Of a stretch of 64,000 bases of DNA, positions 1 through 8,994 are shown piece after piece. Position 1 is the stretch's first letter; each line of letters opens with the position of its first letter. Source of the DNA: Acetobacteraceae bacterium (GTDB lineage: Bacteria; Pseudomonadota; Alphaproteobacteria; Acetobacterales; Acetobacteraceae); the NCBI GenBank assembly GCA_003164135.1, contig PLSD01000089.1, positions 17,987 through 81,986 on the forward strand, in the 5' to 3' direction. The notes under the pieces were generated by a model. It was not told the origin of the DNA and did no database searches. It saw only the letters and a list, made by a program, of their open reading frames with translations. The translations under genes were made by a program, and so were the position numbers.

Positions 1-179
1 CCGTGCGCGGCGTGCGGCGCGACGGCATGGAGCAGACCAAGGCGCTGCAAAAGAAGCATGAGATCAGCGAGGACGACGAGCGCGACTGGCTGGAGCAGAT
101 CCAGAAGCTGACCGATGAGTACATTAAACGCCTCGACGCCAACTTGGCCGAGAAGGAAAAGGACATCCGCCAGGTCTGA
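1..179 (+). CDS. frr: ribosome recycling factor, C-terminal part (5' truncated by window edge)
   Basis: The reading frame open from base 3 to the TGA at 177-179 gives about 58 residues matching the C-terminal helix of ribosome recycling factor, including RRDGMEQTKAL, the ISEDDERDW segment and a closing helix ending KDIRQV. RRF works with EF-G to split post-termination ribosomes. frr immediately before uppS is the usual proteobacterial order, which supports the call. The start lies outside the window. The stop codon lies inside the left arm of a perfect hairpin (176-209). Confidence 0.95.
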   Translation, partial: VRGVRRDGMEQTKALQKKHEISEDDERDWLEQIQKLTDEYIKRLDANLAEKEKDIRQV

Positions 180-209
180 GCATGATTGTTTATTATCAAT
201 CATGCTCAG
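176..209. repeat. perfect 13-bp inverted repeat at the frr stop codon
   Basis: CTGAGCATGATTG at 176-188 is the exact reverse complement of 197-209, with an 8-base AT-only loop. The left arm contains the frr stop codon. No T-run follows on either strand, so this is not a standard intrinsic terminator. It may instead protect the mRNA 3' end, mark a processing site, or act as a Rho-assisted terminator. Confidence 0.75.
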
Positions 210-222
210 CTGATATTCTGGC

Positions 223-280
223 GAGCAATTTCATGGCTCAGTTGAACCGCCCCACGGTTCAGCTTCAAGCCATATTGCTC
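223..280 (+). promoter_or_regulatory. long imperfect hairpin filling the uppS leader
   Basis: GAGCAAT (223-229) pairs with ATTGCTC (274-280), ATGGCT (232-237) with AGCCAT (268-273), and TGAACCG (243-249) with CGGTTCA (255-261), around a CCCCA-type loop. The structure ends two bases before the uppS ATG at 283, and no Shine-Dalgarno is visible outside it. It probably shapes initiation at uppS. An alternative is a decayed palindromic repeat. Confidence 0.5.
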
Positions 281-282
281 TG

Positions 283-993
283 ATGTCTGATATTTTACCC
301 CGCCAGGTCCCACTGCATGTGGCGATCATCATGGATGGCAACGGGCGCTGGGCTGCCGCACGCGGGTTGCCGCGGGTGGCCGGCCATCGTGAGGGTGCCA
401 AAGCGGTTCGCCGCACCATTGAGGCTGCGATTGAGCAAGGGGTGCGTTACCTTACGCTGTTCGCGTTTTCATCGGAGAACTGGCAGCGCCCGCCGGGGGA
501 AGTGGCCGACCTGACGTTTTTGCTGAAGCACTACCTGCGCAGCGAGTTGAACGAGATGCACGAGCAGGGGGTTTGCCTGAAGATTATCGGTGAGCGGGAG
601 CGGTTTGGCCCGAACCTGACCGAGGAACTGGCAGCCGCCGAGGACAAGACGGTGGGTAATACCAAGCTGACGCTGGTGATGGCGCTCTCCTACGGCGGGC
701 GCGCGGATATTGTGGCGGCGGCGCGCAAGGCGATTGCCGCCGGCATGGCGCCGGAGGAGCTGACCGAGCAGAATTTTGCGGCGCTGCTGGCAACTGATGG
801 TATTCCTGACCCGGACCTGCTGATCCGCACCAGCGGCGAGGAGCGGATTTCGAACTTTTTGCTTTGGCAGACGGCGTATTCGGAATTGTTGTTCACCGAT
901 GTGCTGTGGCCGGATTTTGGTGCCGGTGATTTTGCCGCGGCACTCGACGAATTTGCCACCAGGGAGCGGCGCTTTGGCGCACGCCCGGTCTGA
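283..993 (+). CDS. uppS: isoprenyl transferase (undecaprenyl diphosphate synthase)
   Basis: The 236-residue protein has the cis-prenyltransferase signature MDGNGRWA (catalytic Asp18), the FAFSSENW substrate-binding stretch and the C-terminal RTSGEERISNFLLWQ motif. It makes the C55 undecaprenyl diphosphate carrier for peptidoglycan and O-antigen precursors by adding isopentenyl units to farnesyl diphosphate in the cytoplasm. Length is normal for the family. It precedes cdsA with a one-base gap, so translation is likely coupled. No clear Shine-Dalgarno precedes the ATG because that region folds into a hairpin. Confidence 0.96.
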   Translation: MSDILPRQVPLHVAIIMDGNGRWAAARGLPRVAGHREGAKAVRRTIEAAIEQGVRYLTLFAFSSENWQRPPGEVADLTFLLKHYLRSELNEMHEQGVCLKIIGERERFGPNLTEELAAAEDKTVGNTKLTLVMALSYGGRADIVAAARKAIAAGMAPEELTEQNFAALLATDGIPDPDLLIRTSGEERISNFLLWQTAYSELLFTDVLWPDFGAGDFAAALDEFATRERRFGARPV

Positions 994-994
994 G

Positions 995-1798
995 ATGACG
1001 GCGCGCAAGCCCAGCGGCAAGTGGTCGGATTTTAGTGTACGGCTGGCCTCGGCAGCGGTGCTGGGGCCGATTGCGCTGCTTTGCCTGTGGCAAGGCGGGT
1101 TGGCGTGGTCGTTGTTCATTGCCGCGGCCATTGCGGGCATGGGGTTCGAGTGGGCGAAGCTGGCTTTGCTGCCGCTTAAAAGCCCCGGCACCTGGCTTAT
1201 TGTGGTGGGTCTGCTCGCTTCCCTCGCGCTGGGGCACAGCGGGCTGATTTTCGGGTTTGCCGGGTTGGCAGTGGCGGCCGGCGTGGTGGGAATTACCTAC
1301 GGCTGGTTTCCCGCCGCTGGCATCCCTTATGCAGGTATCGGCGCGCTCTCGCTGCTCTGGCTGCGGCTGCAACCTGGCCATGGGCTTTATGACACAATGT
1401 TCCTGGTGGTTGTGATCTGGAGCACGGATATCGGCGCTTATCTGGTTGGGCGGCTTATCGGCGGGCCAAAGCTGGCGCCTAAAATTTCGCCCGGCAAAAC
1501 CTGGAGTGGGTCGATCGGCGGATTGTTGATAAGTGGCCTTGCCGCGACGGTGCTCGCAGGCGGGCGGCATGGGTTTGATTTCGGTGCCCTGCCGGCGGCG
1601 TTTGCCTTGAGTATTTTTGCCCAGGGCGGGGATTTGCTGGAAAGCTGGATCAAGCGCAAACTGGGGGTTAAGGATTCCGGACGAACCATCCCCGGTCATG
1701 GCGGGTTGTTTGACCGGCTGGATGGGTTTCTGGCGGCCGCTCCGGTGGCGGCGATACTGGCGCTCAGCGTCCATGGAGGCTTGCCGTTATGGGGTTAA
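995..1798 (+). CDS. cdsA: phosphatidate cytidylyltransferase
   Basis: The 267-residue polytopic membrane protein converts phosphatidic acid and CTP to CDP-diacylglycerol, the precursor of all major phospholipids. The C-terminal CDP-alcohol signature is present: GGDLLESWIKRKLGVKDSG followed by PGHGGLFDRLDG. Several hydrophobic helices fill residues 20-190. I chose the ATG at 995, one base after the uppS stop, over an upstream in-frame ATG at 899 that would overlap uppS. The 3' end overlaps dxr by 10 bases. Confidence 0.94.
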   Translation: MTARKPSGKWSDFSVRLASAAVLGPIALLCLWQGGLAWSLFIAAAIAGMGFEWAKLALLPLKSPGTWLIVVGLLASLALGHSGLIFGFAGLAVAAGVVGITYGWFPAAGIPYAGIGALSLLWLRLQPGHGLYDTMFLVVVIWSTDIGAYLVGRLIGGPKLAPKISPGKTWSGSIGGLLISGLAATVLAGGRHGFDFGALPAAFALSIFAQGGDLLESWIKRKLGVKDSGRTIPGHGGLFDRLDGFLAAAPVAAILALSVHGGLPLWG

Positions 1799-2952
1799 AG
1801 ATTTTGTCGGTGCTTGGCTCCACGGGGAGCGTCGGTACACAGACCCTTGATATTATAACTGAAAACCAAAATGGTTATCAGATCCGGGCACTCGTGGGCG
1901 GGCGCAATGTGGCGCTGTTGGCAGCACAGGCGAAGCAGTTCCGGCCGGAAATTACCGTGATCGCGGAAGAGTCGCTGCTGGCGGAGTTGCGGATGGCGTT
2001 GGCGGGTACCGGGCTGAAGTGTGCCGCCGGGCGCAGTGCCGTGCTGGAAGCCGCCGCGATGCATGTGGACTGGACGATGTCGGCTATTACCGGCGTGATT
2101 GGCCTGGAACCCACGCTGGAGGCCGTGAAGCATGGCGGTACCATCGCGTTTGCCAACAAGGAGGCGCTGGTTTCCGCCGGAGACGTGTTTCTGCGCGCCG
2201 TGGCGGCTGCCAATGCGACGCTGCTGCCCGTGGATTCCGAGCATAACGCCATTATGCAGGCGATGGCCGACGGTAACGCGAAATCCATCGACAAGATCAT
2301 CCTCACTGCCTCGGGAGGGCCATTCCGTAACCATAAGTTTGAGGAGATGCGCGGCATTACCCCGGAAGCGGCGTTGCGGCATCCGGTGTGGTCGATGGGC
2401 GCGAAGATTTCCATCGACAGCGCGACGATGATGAATAAAGGCCTGGAAGTTATTGAGGCTGCAAGATTATTTTCGCTGCCGTCGGAGAAGATCGAAGTGC
2501 TGGTGCATCCGCAGTCGGTGATTCATGGCATGGTTTGTTATTCGGACGGCTCGGTGCTGGCGCAGCTTGGTTCGCCGGATATGCGCATCCCCATTGCGCA
2601 TACGTTGGCCTGGCCGGCGCGTATTGCCACCGCGGCGCCGCGGCTGGACCTTACCGCGGTTATGAAGTTGGAATTCGCCGCACCTGATGAAGTCCGTTTC
2701 CCGGCGCTGCGTCTGGCGCGCGAGGCGCTGGAAGCCGGGGCAGGGGCGCCGACCGTGCTGAATGCCGCCAACGAGATTGCGGTTGCCGCTTTCCTGGAGC
2801 GCAAGATTGGCTTCCTTGACATTGCCGGTATCGTTGCTCAGGTATTGGAACAGTTTGGCGCCCCGCCTGTGCCCGATCTGGCCGCTGTGCTGGCGCTGGA
2901 TGCCGCTGCCCGCGCCGCCGCCAATGGGCTTGCAACAGCAAAGGCCGCTTGA
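1789..2952 (+). CDS. dxr: 1-deoxy-D-xylulose 5-phosphate reductoisomerase
   Basis: The 387-residue enzyme carries out the first committed step of the MEP isoprenoid pathway, making 2-C-methylerythritol 4-phosphate with NADPH. Visible motifs are the nucleotide-binding GSTGSVG (residues 10-16), the metal-binding VDSEHNAIMQ, MMNKGLEVIEA with its acidic ligand, and HPQSVIHGMV. It lies between cdsA (10-base overlap) and rseP (overlapping start and stop). ispG, a later step of the same pathway, is at 24.6 kb. Length is normal. Confidence 0.96.
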   Translation: MGLKILSVLGSTGSVGTQTLDIITENQNGYQIRALVGGRNVALLAAQAKQFRPEITVIAEESLLAELRMALAGTGLKCAAGRSAVLEAAAMHVDWTMSAITGVIGLEPTLEAVKHGGTIAFANKEALVSAGDVFLRAVAAANATLLPVDSEHNAIMQAMADGNAKSIDKIILTASGGPFRNHKFEEMRGITPEAALRHPVWSMGAKISIDSATMMNKGLEVIEAARLFSLPSEKIEVLVHPQSVIHGMVCYSDGSVLAQLGSPDMRIPIAHTLAWPARIATAAPRLDLTAVMKLEFAAPDEVRFPALRLAREALEAGAGAPTVLNAANEIAVAAFLERKIGFLDIAGIVAQVLEQFGAPPVPDLAAVLALDAAARAAANGLATAKAA

Positions 2953-4034
2953 TGTTTGATACACTGCGTTCGATTTTGACCTACGTCTTTGTGCTGGGCG
3001 TGCTCGTGTTCTTCCATGAGCTTGGCCACTATCTGGCGGCGCGTTCACGCGGCGTGGTGGTGGAGGTGTTCTCCGTCGGCTTTGGCCCGGCGCTGGTCTC
3101 CTGGCGGGCCAAATCGGGAACGTTGTGGAAAATCTCGGTGCTGCCGCTGGGCGGCTACGTGAAGATGCAGGGCTGGGGCGAGCCGAATGATCCGGCACCC
3201 GCGGTTCCCGGCTCGTTTGCGGGTGCCTCGCTGGGGTCCAAAGCCTTCATTGTTGCCGCCGGGCCGCTGGCTAATCTGCTTCTCGCATTTGTGCTGTTCA
3301 GCGGATTGTTCATGACGGTTGGGCGAGTCGTGGTGCAGCCGGTGCTCAGTACCATTCAACCGAACTCGCCTGCTGCCGCCGCCGGTTTGCTGACGGGTGA
3401 CCGGGTTATGCGCATCGATGGCACGAATATAAGAGATTTCAGCCAGTTACAGAGCATTGTCAGCCTCCATCCGGATGTCGAGATGGACTTTACGTTGCTT
3501 CGCCAGGGCAAAGTCATCGACCAGGAGGTGGCGCTGGGCGACGTGAGCATGGACGGTGAGAAAATCGGCCATCTGGGCGTTGTTGGCACGATGTCCAGTA
3601 TTCAGCATTTTTCGCCCCCCGCGGCGGTGGCCGCCGCGGGCCGGGAAACCTGGAACGATGCCAGCGGCATGCTCGCCGGGCTGTATGGGCTTGTGGTGCA
3701 TCGCCAGGGGTTGGGGCAGCTTGCCGGTCCGCTGGGTATCGCCCAGATCACCGGCCAGGTCGCCGCCATGGGGTTCATCAGTGTCATCAGCTTCATCGCC
3801 TTCCTGTCGATCAATCTCGGGCTGGTTAATCTGATCCCCATTCCCATTCTCGACGGGGGGCATCTGCTGTTCTACGCGGCGGAGGTTATCTACGGCCGGC
3901 CGGTTCCGCCGCGCGCCCTGGATATCGGGCTGCGTTTTGGCGCCGCAGTCATCATCTCGTTGTTTTTTATAACAACTTTTAACGATTTGACCCGGATGGG
4001 AGCCGTTAGTTGGGTCATGCATCTGTTCGGTTAG
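2952..4034 (+). CDS. rseP: RIP metalloprotease RseP (site-2 protease)
   Basis: The 360-residue intramembrane zinc protease has HELGH at residues 22-26 in the first membrane segment, a central PDZ domain (about 110-190), and a second metal-ligand motif IPILDGGH in a late helix. The family cleaves anti-sigma factors and leftover signal peptides in the inner membrane. The ATG at 2952 overlaps the dxr stop; a TTG at 2949 is possible but less likely. bamA and skp follow, the common envelope-biogenesis order. Confidence 0.94.
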   Translation: MFDTLRSILTYVFVLGVLVFFHELGHYLAARSRGVVVEVFSVGFGPALVSWRAKSGTLWKISVLPLGGYVKMQGWGEPNDPAPAVPGSFAGASLGSKAFIVAAGPLANLLLAFVLFSGLFMTVGRVVVQPVLSTIQPNSPAAAAGLLTGDRVMRIDGTNIRDFSQLQSIVSLHPDVEMDFTLLRQGKVIDQEVALGDVSMDGEKIGHLGVVGTMSSIQHFSPPAAVAAAGRETWNDASGMLAGLYGLVVHRQGLGQLAGPLGIAQITGQVAAMGFISVISFIAFLSINLGLVNLIPIPILDGGHLLFYAAEVIYGRPVPPRALDIGLRFGAAVIISLFFITTFNDLTRMGAVSWVMHLFG

Positions 4035-4155
4035 CTGGCTTTTGGGCTGCGGCTGCAAGCGATTGACCTTGCCGATAAGCCCAGCACGTGCCAAACGCGC
4101 CACAGCGAAAACACTCCGGCGCGCCGGAGGCCTGTATGGTTTGGGAGATTATCTG

Positions 4156-6555
4156 TTGCTTAAGCCGCGCTCGGTCCTTTTGGCCTCCGTCTGTCTTCTG
4201 CCGGCTTTGCTGGTCTGTGGCCCTCATGGTGCCGCCTACGCCCAACCTGCGCCAGCGCTCGTGGCGCAGCCGGTGGCTTCCGGCGGTTTGATCGCGGGAA
4301 TCGTGGTCAGTGGCAACCGCCGCATAGAATCCGACACCATCACCTCCTACATGGTGGTGCAGCCGGGTTCCCCGTTTGACCCACAGCGTATCAACGAATC
4401 GCTGAAGACGCTTTACGCGACCGGGCTGTTCTCATCGGTCACGATCACCCGCGACGGCAACAATCTGGACGTCGCGGTGGTGGAAAACCCGACCGTCGAT
4501 CAGGTGTTATTCTCCGGCAACAAGGCGGTCGCTGACAAAGACGCGCAGGTAGCCGTGTCGCTGAAATCGCGCTCCGTGTTCACCCCCGCCGCAGCGGAGG
4601 CGGACCGCCGCGCGCTGCTCGAAGCCTATGCGAAAAAGGGCTATTTCAACGCCTCGGTGAAAGTAAATTACGTCCAGCTGCCCGACAACCGCGTGAATGT
4701 GGTGTTCCAGTGCAGCGATGGGGTGCAGACCGAGATCAGCCGCATCTCGTTCATAGGTAACGCCCATTTCAGCCAGTCCGCGCTGCGCCAGGTGGTTTCC
4801 ACCCGCGAGTCCGCGTGGTTTCGTTTTCTTTCCAGCGCCGACCAGTACAATCCTGACCGCATTGAGTACGACGAATATCTTCTGCGCAAGTTCTACCTGC
4901 ACAAGGGCTACGTCGACTTCAACGTCATCAGCGCCAATGCTGAGCTGAGCCCCGACCGTAAATCCTTCTACCTCACCTACGACATTTATGAGGGCCCGCG
5001 TTACCGCGTGAGTAGCCTGAAAATCGTCTCGGGCATCCGTACGCTTACCGACAAGGACCTGCGCGGCCTTGTGCCGCTTTCCGCCGGTGACTGGTTTGAC
5101 GGCGACGCGTTGGTGGACGGCGTGACCGCGCTGAATACCCGCGCGCTCAACCTTGGCTATGCTTTCGCCCAGGTGAACCCGCAGGTGCAGACCGACCCGG
5201 TGCATAAAACCGTCGCCATTACGCTGAATGTCATTGATGGGCCGCGCGTTTATATCCAGCGCATCGACATTACGGGCAATACGCGCACCGAGGACAAGGT
5301 GATCCGCCGCGAACTGACCGTTGCCGAGGGCGATGGCTACAACCAGGCGAAGATCGACGACTCCACCAAGCACCTGAAAGACCTTGGCTTCTTCAAGGAC
5401 GAGAAGATCACCTCCTCCCCCGGCTCGACGCCGCAGCAGGTGATCCTCAACACGGCGGTGACTGAGCAGGCGACCGGCCAGTTCTCGCTGGGCGGCGGTT
5501 ATTCCAGCAGCCTCGGCGCGCTGATCAATACCGGGCTGAGCCAGAACAACTTCCTGGGTACGGGCGTGAACACCTCGATCAATGCCTTGCTGGCGCAGCG
5601 CGGCACGCAGGTAAACCTGGGTGTGACCGACCCGTATTTCCTCGACCGTAACCTGATCGCCGGCGCGGATATGTTCCGCTCGTCGACGAATTCCTATACG
5701 GCCTCCGCGGCGAGCTACGCTTATTCGGAGAGCGATATTGGCGCCGATGTGCGACTTGGCTACCGGTTCAACGACCATGTGCGGCAGTCGTTCAGTTATA
5801 CATTGAGCCAGCGCGATGTTTACAATATCCCGACCGGCGCGAGTATCTACATTACGAGCGAAAAGGGCATTTCCAGCCTCAGCCAGATCAGCCAGACGAT
5901 GACTTTCGACTATGTCGACGATGATCTGTCGCCGACCAGCGGTTTGCTGGTGGATTTGACGACGGATTTCGCCGGCGCCGGCGGCACTGCTAAATTTGTC
6001 CGCATCAGTCCGGATGTCACCTATTATGTCCCGCTGGAGCGGGTTTTTGGTTCCAAGGACTGGGTGCTGAAGTTTGCCGCCACCGGCGGCGATCTCATCC
6101 CGGTGTTCGGCTATCATGACCGCATCGAGGATCGCTTCTTTCTTGGTGGTGACTCGCTTCGCGGCTTTGCCGACGGTGGTGTTGGACCGTCGACGCAACA
6201 AACCCTTCAGGACGCCAAAGCAGGTGTGAACTATGGCGGCCAGTCGGTTGGCGGCCGGGTCATGTGGTCGGAGTCGACGGAGGTGAAGTTTCCGTTGCCG
6301 GTTTCACCTGACCTCGGGCTCAGCGGCTTTGCCTTTGTTGATGTTGGCTCGCTCTTTGGGGCGCGGCAGATATCGGGCGGCCCGTATGGCACGCAGCCGC
6401 TGAATCACACCACCGCCCCGCGCGTGGGTGCAGGTGTTGGCCTGTCCTGGAACACGCCGTTCGGACTTATCAATCTGTCGCTGGCTGATCCTGTTGTGAA
6501 GCAGAAGGGCGACCAGACTCAACAATTCCGCGTTTCTTTTGGTACGAGGTTCTAA
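4156..6555 (+). CDS. bamA: outer membrane protein assembly factor BamA
   Basis: BamA is the Omp85-family core of the machine that folds beta-barrels into the outer membrane. From the TTG at 4156 the protein has 799 residues: a signal peptide ending GAAYA, five POTRA-type repeats (about 35-380), and a barrel that closes with a terminal aromatic residue (FGTRF). I chose TTG 4156 because GGGAG lies 8 bases upstream and it gives a clean signal peptide; the frame stays open to 4042, so longer starts are possible. rseP is upstream and skp directly downstream. Confidence 0.93.
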   Translation: MLKPRSVLLASVCLLPALLVCGPHGAAYAQPAPALVAQPVASGGLIAGIVVSGNRRIESDTITSYMVVQPGSPFDPQRINESLKTLYATGLFSSVTITRDGNNLDVAVVENPTVDQVLFSGNKAVADKDAQVAVSLKSRSVFTPAAAEADRRALLEAYAKKGYFNASVKVNYVQLPDNRVNVVFQCSDGVQTEISRISFIGNAHFSQSALRQVVSTRESAWFRFLSSADQYNPDRIEYDEYLLRKFYLHKGYVDFNVISANAELSPDRKSFYLTYDIYEGPRYRVSSLKIVSGIRTLTDKDLRGLVPLSAGDWFDGDALVDGVTALNTRALNLGYAFAQVNPQVQTDPVHKTVAITLNVIDGPRVYIQRIDITGNTRTEDKVIRRELTVAEGDGYNQAKIDDSTKHLKDLGFFKDEKITSSPGSTPQQVILNTAVTEQATGQFSLGGGYSSSLGALINTGLSQNNFLGTGVNTSINALLAQRGTQVNLGVTDPYFLDRNLIAGADMFRSSTNSYTASAASYAYSESDIGADVRLGYRFNDHVRQSFSYTLSQRDVYNIPTGASIYITSEKGISSLSQISQTMTFDYVDDDLSPTSGLLVDLTTDFAGAGGTAKFVRISPDVTYYVPLERVFGSKDWVLKFAATGGDLIPVFGYHDRIEDRFFLGGDSLRGFADGGVGPSTQQTLQDAKAGVNYGGQSVGGRVMWSESTEVKFPLPVSPDLGLSGFAFVDVGSLFGARQISGGPYGTQPLNHTTAPRVGAGVGLSWNTPFGLINLSLADPVVKQKGDQTQQFRVSFGTRF

Positions 6556-7332
6556 GTGAAATTTTTCTCCCGTTTCTCTCCTATTATCGTAGCTGCCGTC
6601 GCTCTGGCCGTGGCGCCTGCCGCTTTTGCGCAGTCCTCGCCTGGTTACTTCATGCCGCCGAGCCAGACTGCCGCTCCGGCCGCCGCACCTGTGCATGCGT
6701 CCGCTCCGGCCCCCCAAGCTCCGGTGCAGGCCCAGGCACAGCAGCAGGCTCCGGCCATTCCGCAATTGCCGGCCTTACCCAAAGGTGTGGCGCCGCCGGT
6801 TGCCGTGATTGGTGTCCTCAGCGTACCCGAGGTGATGCAGAAATCCACCGCGGCGCAGGGTGTGCAGGCGGTGATCCGCCAGCGCCAGGATGCACTCGGC
6901 ACGGAAGCTCAGGCCGCGCGGACGAAAATCCAGGCCGAACAGGCCCAGATTGTTGCCGACCGCTCGACCATGACCGATGCTCAGCTGGAAGCGAAGGAGC
7001 AGGCGCTGCGTAATGAAATTGCTGCGACGCAGACCAAGTTCCAGGAGCGCAACCAGGCGATCCAGAATTCCGGGCAGGCCGCCTTGGCACAGATTGAATC
7101 CGAGCTGATCGCCATCATCCGCCAGGAAGCAGAGGCGCGCGGCATGAACCTTGTGCTGCACCGTGAGCAGGTGGCGCTGAACGTGGACGCGTTTGATATT
7201 ACCAGCGACGTGGTCGCGCAGCTCAACAAGCTGCTGCCCTCAGTGACCGTGCCGCCCAGCGTGGTGACCCCCGGCATGGCGGTTAACGCGCCGGACCAGG
7301 GCGACCAGGGTGACCAAGGCAACGGCCAGTAG
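6556..7332 (+). CDS. skp: OmpH/Skp-family periplasmic chaperone
   Basis: The 258-residue exported protein starts at a GTG that abuts the bamA stop codon. A signal peptide (about 1-25, ending AAFA) is followed by a Pro/Ala/Gln-rich linker (about 26-85), unusual in length compared with compact Skp. Residues 90-225 form the OmpH region, with long charged helices rich in Gln, Ala and Glu. Skp trimers hold unfolded outer-membrane proteins for BamA. The C-terminus is a short Asp/Gln/Gly repeat (DQGDQGDQG). Confidence 0.87.
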   Translation: MKFFSRFSPIIVAAVALAVAPAAFAQSSPGYFMPPSQTAAPAAAPVHASAPAPQAPVQAQAQQQAPAIPQLPALPKGVAPPVAVIGVLSVPEVMQKSTAAQGVQAVIRQRQDALGTEAQAARTKIQAEQAQIVADRSTMTDAQLEAKEQALRNEIAATQTKFQERNQAIQNSGQAALAQIESELIAIIRQEAEARGMNLVLHREQVALNVDAFDITSDVVAQLNKLLPSVTVPPSVVTPGMAVNAPDQGDQGDQGNGQ

Positions 7333-7337
7333 TCTCA

Positions 7338-8396
7338 ATGGCTGATGTCGCAAAACCCGGTGATGGCCGTTTTTTCGGGCGCACCGGGCCGCATACCGTG
7401 CAAACGCTTGCCGCCTTGCTCGGCATTGAAACGCAGGCCCCAGAACGGTTGATTTCAGGGGTGGCGCCGCTGCAAACCGCCGGGCCGCAGGATGTGAGCT
7501 TTTTGGATAACCGGCGCTATGCGGATATGCTGCCGGACACCAAGGCAGGTGCTGTGATTGTGCACCCCGACTTTGCCGCCCGCGTGCCGGAGGGGACGAT
7601 TGCCCTTGTCACGCGGGAACCCTATGTCGGCTGGGCGAAGGTCTCGGCCTTGTTCCATCCATTCCCACAGGCAAACGCCGGAATTCACCCAACGGCGGTT
7701 GTTGATCCGTCAGCCAGCATTGACGCCTCGTCCGAAATTGGTGCCGGTGCGGTTGTTGGCGCCCAGGTGGAAATTGGCGCCGGAACCATTGTTGGCCCGC
7801 TCACTTATATCGCCGATGGTGTGATCATTGGTGCTAATTGCCGTATCCATGCGCAGGTCACAGTCTCGCACGCCATTCTGGGTGACCGAGTCGTTCTTTT
7901 TCCCGGCGCGCGCATCGGCCAGGATGGTTTTGGCTTTGCCATCGGGCCAACTGGCTTCACCCCGGTGCCGCAGCTTGGCCGCGTGCTGATTGGTGACGGC
8001 GCAGAAATTGGCGCGAATAGCTGCATAGACCGGGGGTCCGCGCAGGACACCGTGATCGGGCCGGGCGTGCATATCGATAACCTGGTGCAGATCGGCCATA
8101 ATGTGAACATTGGCTTGCATACGGTCATCGTGGCGCAGGCGGGTATTTCCGGCTCCACGACGATTGGCCCACAGGTGATGGTCGCGGCGCAGGCGGGGCT
8201 TACCGGGCATTTGACCATCGGCCAGGGTGCGCGCATCGGTGCGCAATCAGGCGTTATGACAGACATCCCCGCGGGTGAGGAAGTTCTCGGCTCCCCGTCG
8301 CAGAGCTCGAAAGCCTATTTCCGTGAGGTTCTGACCCTTCGTAAACTCGCCCAGTCCGGGCGTATTCCCAGAAAAGCAGGTGGTGGAAAACCATGA
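7338..8396 (+). CDS. lpxD: UDP-3-O-acyl-glucosamine N-acyltransferase
   Basis: The 352-residue enzyme adds the second hydroxyacyl chain, on N-2, in lipid A synthesis. An N-terminal uridine-binding domain (about 1-105) is followed by a left-handed beta-helix of hexapeptide repeats (about 110-300), with the expected DGFGFA and the catalytic-His context VQIGHNVNIG. The C-terminal helix is present. It starts 5 bases after skp and overlaps fabZ by 4 bases (ATGA). Confidence 0.95.
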   Translation: MADVAKPGDGRFFGRTGPHTVQTLAALLGIETQAPERLISGVAPLQTAGPQDVSFLDNRRYADMLPDTKAGAVIVHPDFAARVPEGTIALVTREPYVGWAKVSALFHPFPQANAGIHPTAVVDPSASIDASSEIGAGAVVGAQVEIGAGTIVGPLTYIADGVIIGANCRIHAQVTVSHAILGDRVVLFPGARIGQDGFGFAIGPTGFTPVPQLGRVLIGDGAEIGANSCIDRGSAQDTVIGPGVHIDNLVQIGHNVNIGLHTVIVAQAGISGSTTIGPQVMVAAQAGLTGHLTIGQGARIGAQSGVMTDIPAGEEVLGSPSQSSKAYFREVLTLRKLAQSGRIPRKAGGGKP

Positions 8397-8884
8397 ACGA
8401 CGTAACCCAGACTGAACTGCCGCCCGTGGACGTGACCCTTGTCGATGTGAAACAACTGCTGAAGTTGATCCCGCATCGCTATCCGTTCATGCTGCTCGAC
8501 CGCATGGTCGACGTCCGCTATGGCCATTCCGCCACCGGGATCAAAAACGTCACGCTCAACGAGCCGTTTTTTCAGGGGCATTTCCCTGGTCACCCGGTTA
8601 TGCCTGGAGTGTTGATTATCGAGAGCATGGCGCAGACCGCGGCGGCGCTGGTTATCAGCGGCATGGGGCCGCAAACTGGTACGCCGCTTGTCTATTTCAT
8701 GTCGATCGAGAACGCCAAATTCCGCAAGCCAGTTACTCCCGGCGACCAACTGCACCTGGAACTGGTGAAAGACCGTAAGCGTGGTAACGTCTGGCGCTTT
8801 AACGGCACGGCGCGCGTGGACGGCGTGGTGGTGGCCGAAGCCTCGATCACCGCCATGATCATGGACGAAGCCAAGACCCCATAA
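8393..8884 (+). CDS. fabZ: 3-hydroxyacyl-ACP dehydratase FabZ
   Basis: The 163-residue hot-dog-fold enzyme dehydrates 3-hydroxyacyl-ACP in fatty acid elongation. Motifs seen are HRYPFMLLDR at residue 28 and the active site GHFPGHPVMPGVLIIES with its catalytic His and Glu. Its place between lpxD and lpxA is typical and links control of hydroxyacyl-ACP use in lipid A and phospholipid synthesis. Translation is probably coupled to lpxD through ATGA. Confidence 0.95.
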   Translation: MNDVTQTELPPVDVTLVDVKQLLKLIPHRYPFMLLDRMVDVRYGHSATGIKNVTLNEPFFQGHFPGHPVMPGVLIIESMAQTAAALVISGMGPQTGTPLVYFMSIENAKFRKPVTPGDQLHLELVKDRKRGNVWRFNGTARVDGVVVAEASITAMIMDEAKTP

Positions 8885-8994
8885 TCCCGCATATTGAGCA
8901 GCTTATACGCGGACACGGATGGAAACAATGATTGACTGGCGGGACGCTCACCGCCGCTCTAGAGCAAACGGCGCAATGAAAGTCGGACCAAAAA

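Noticed and set aside
4507..6201. 564-codon open frame antisense to bamA
   Set aside because: GC-rich codon bias leaves the opposite strand open. The predicted protein has no family resemblance, and bamA on the plus strand is complete and well supported.
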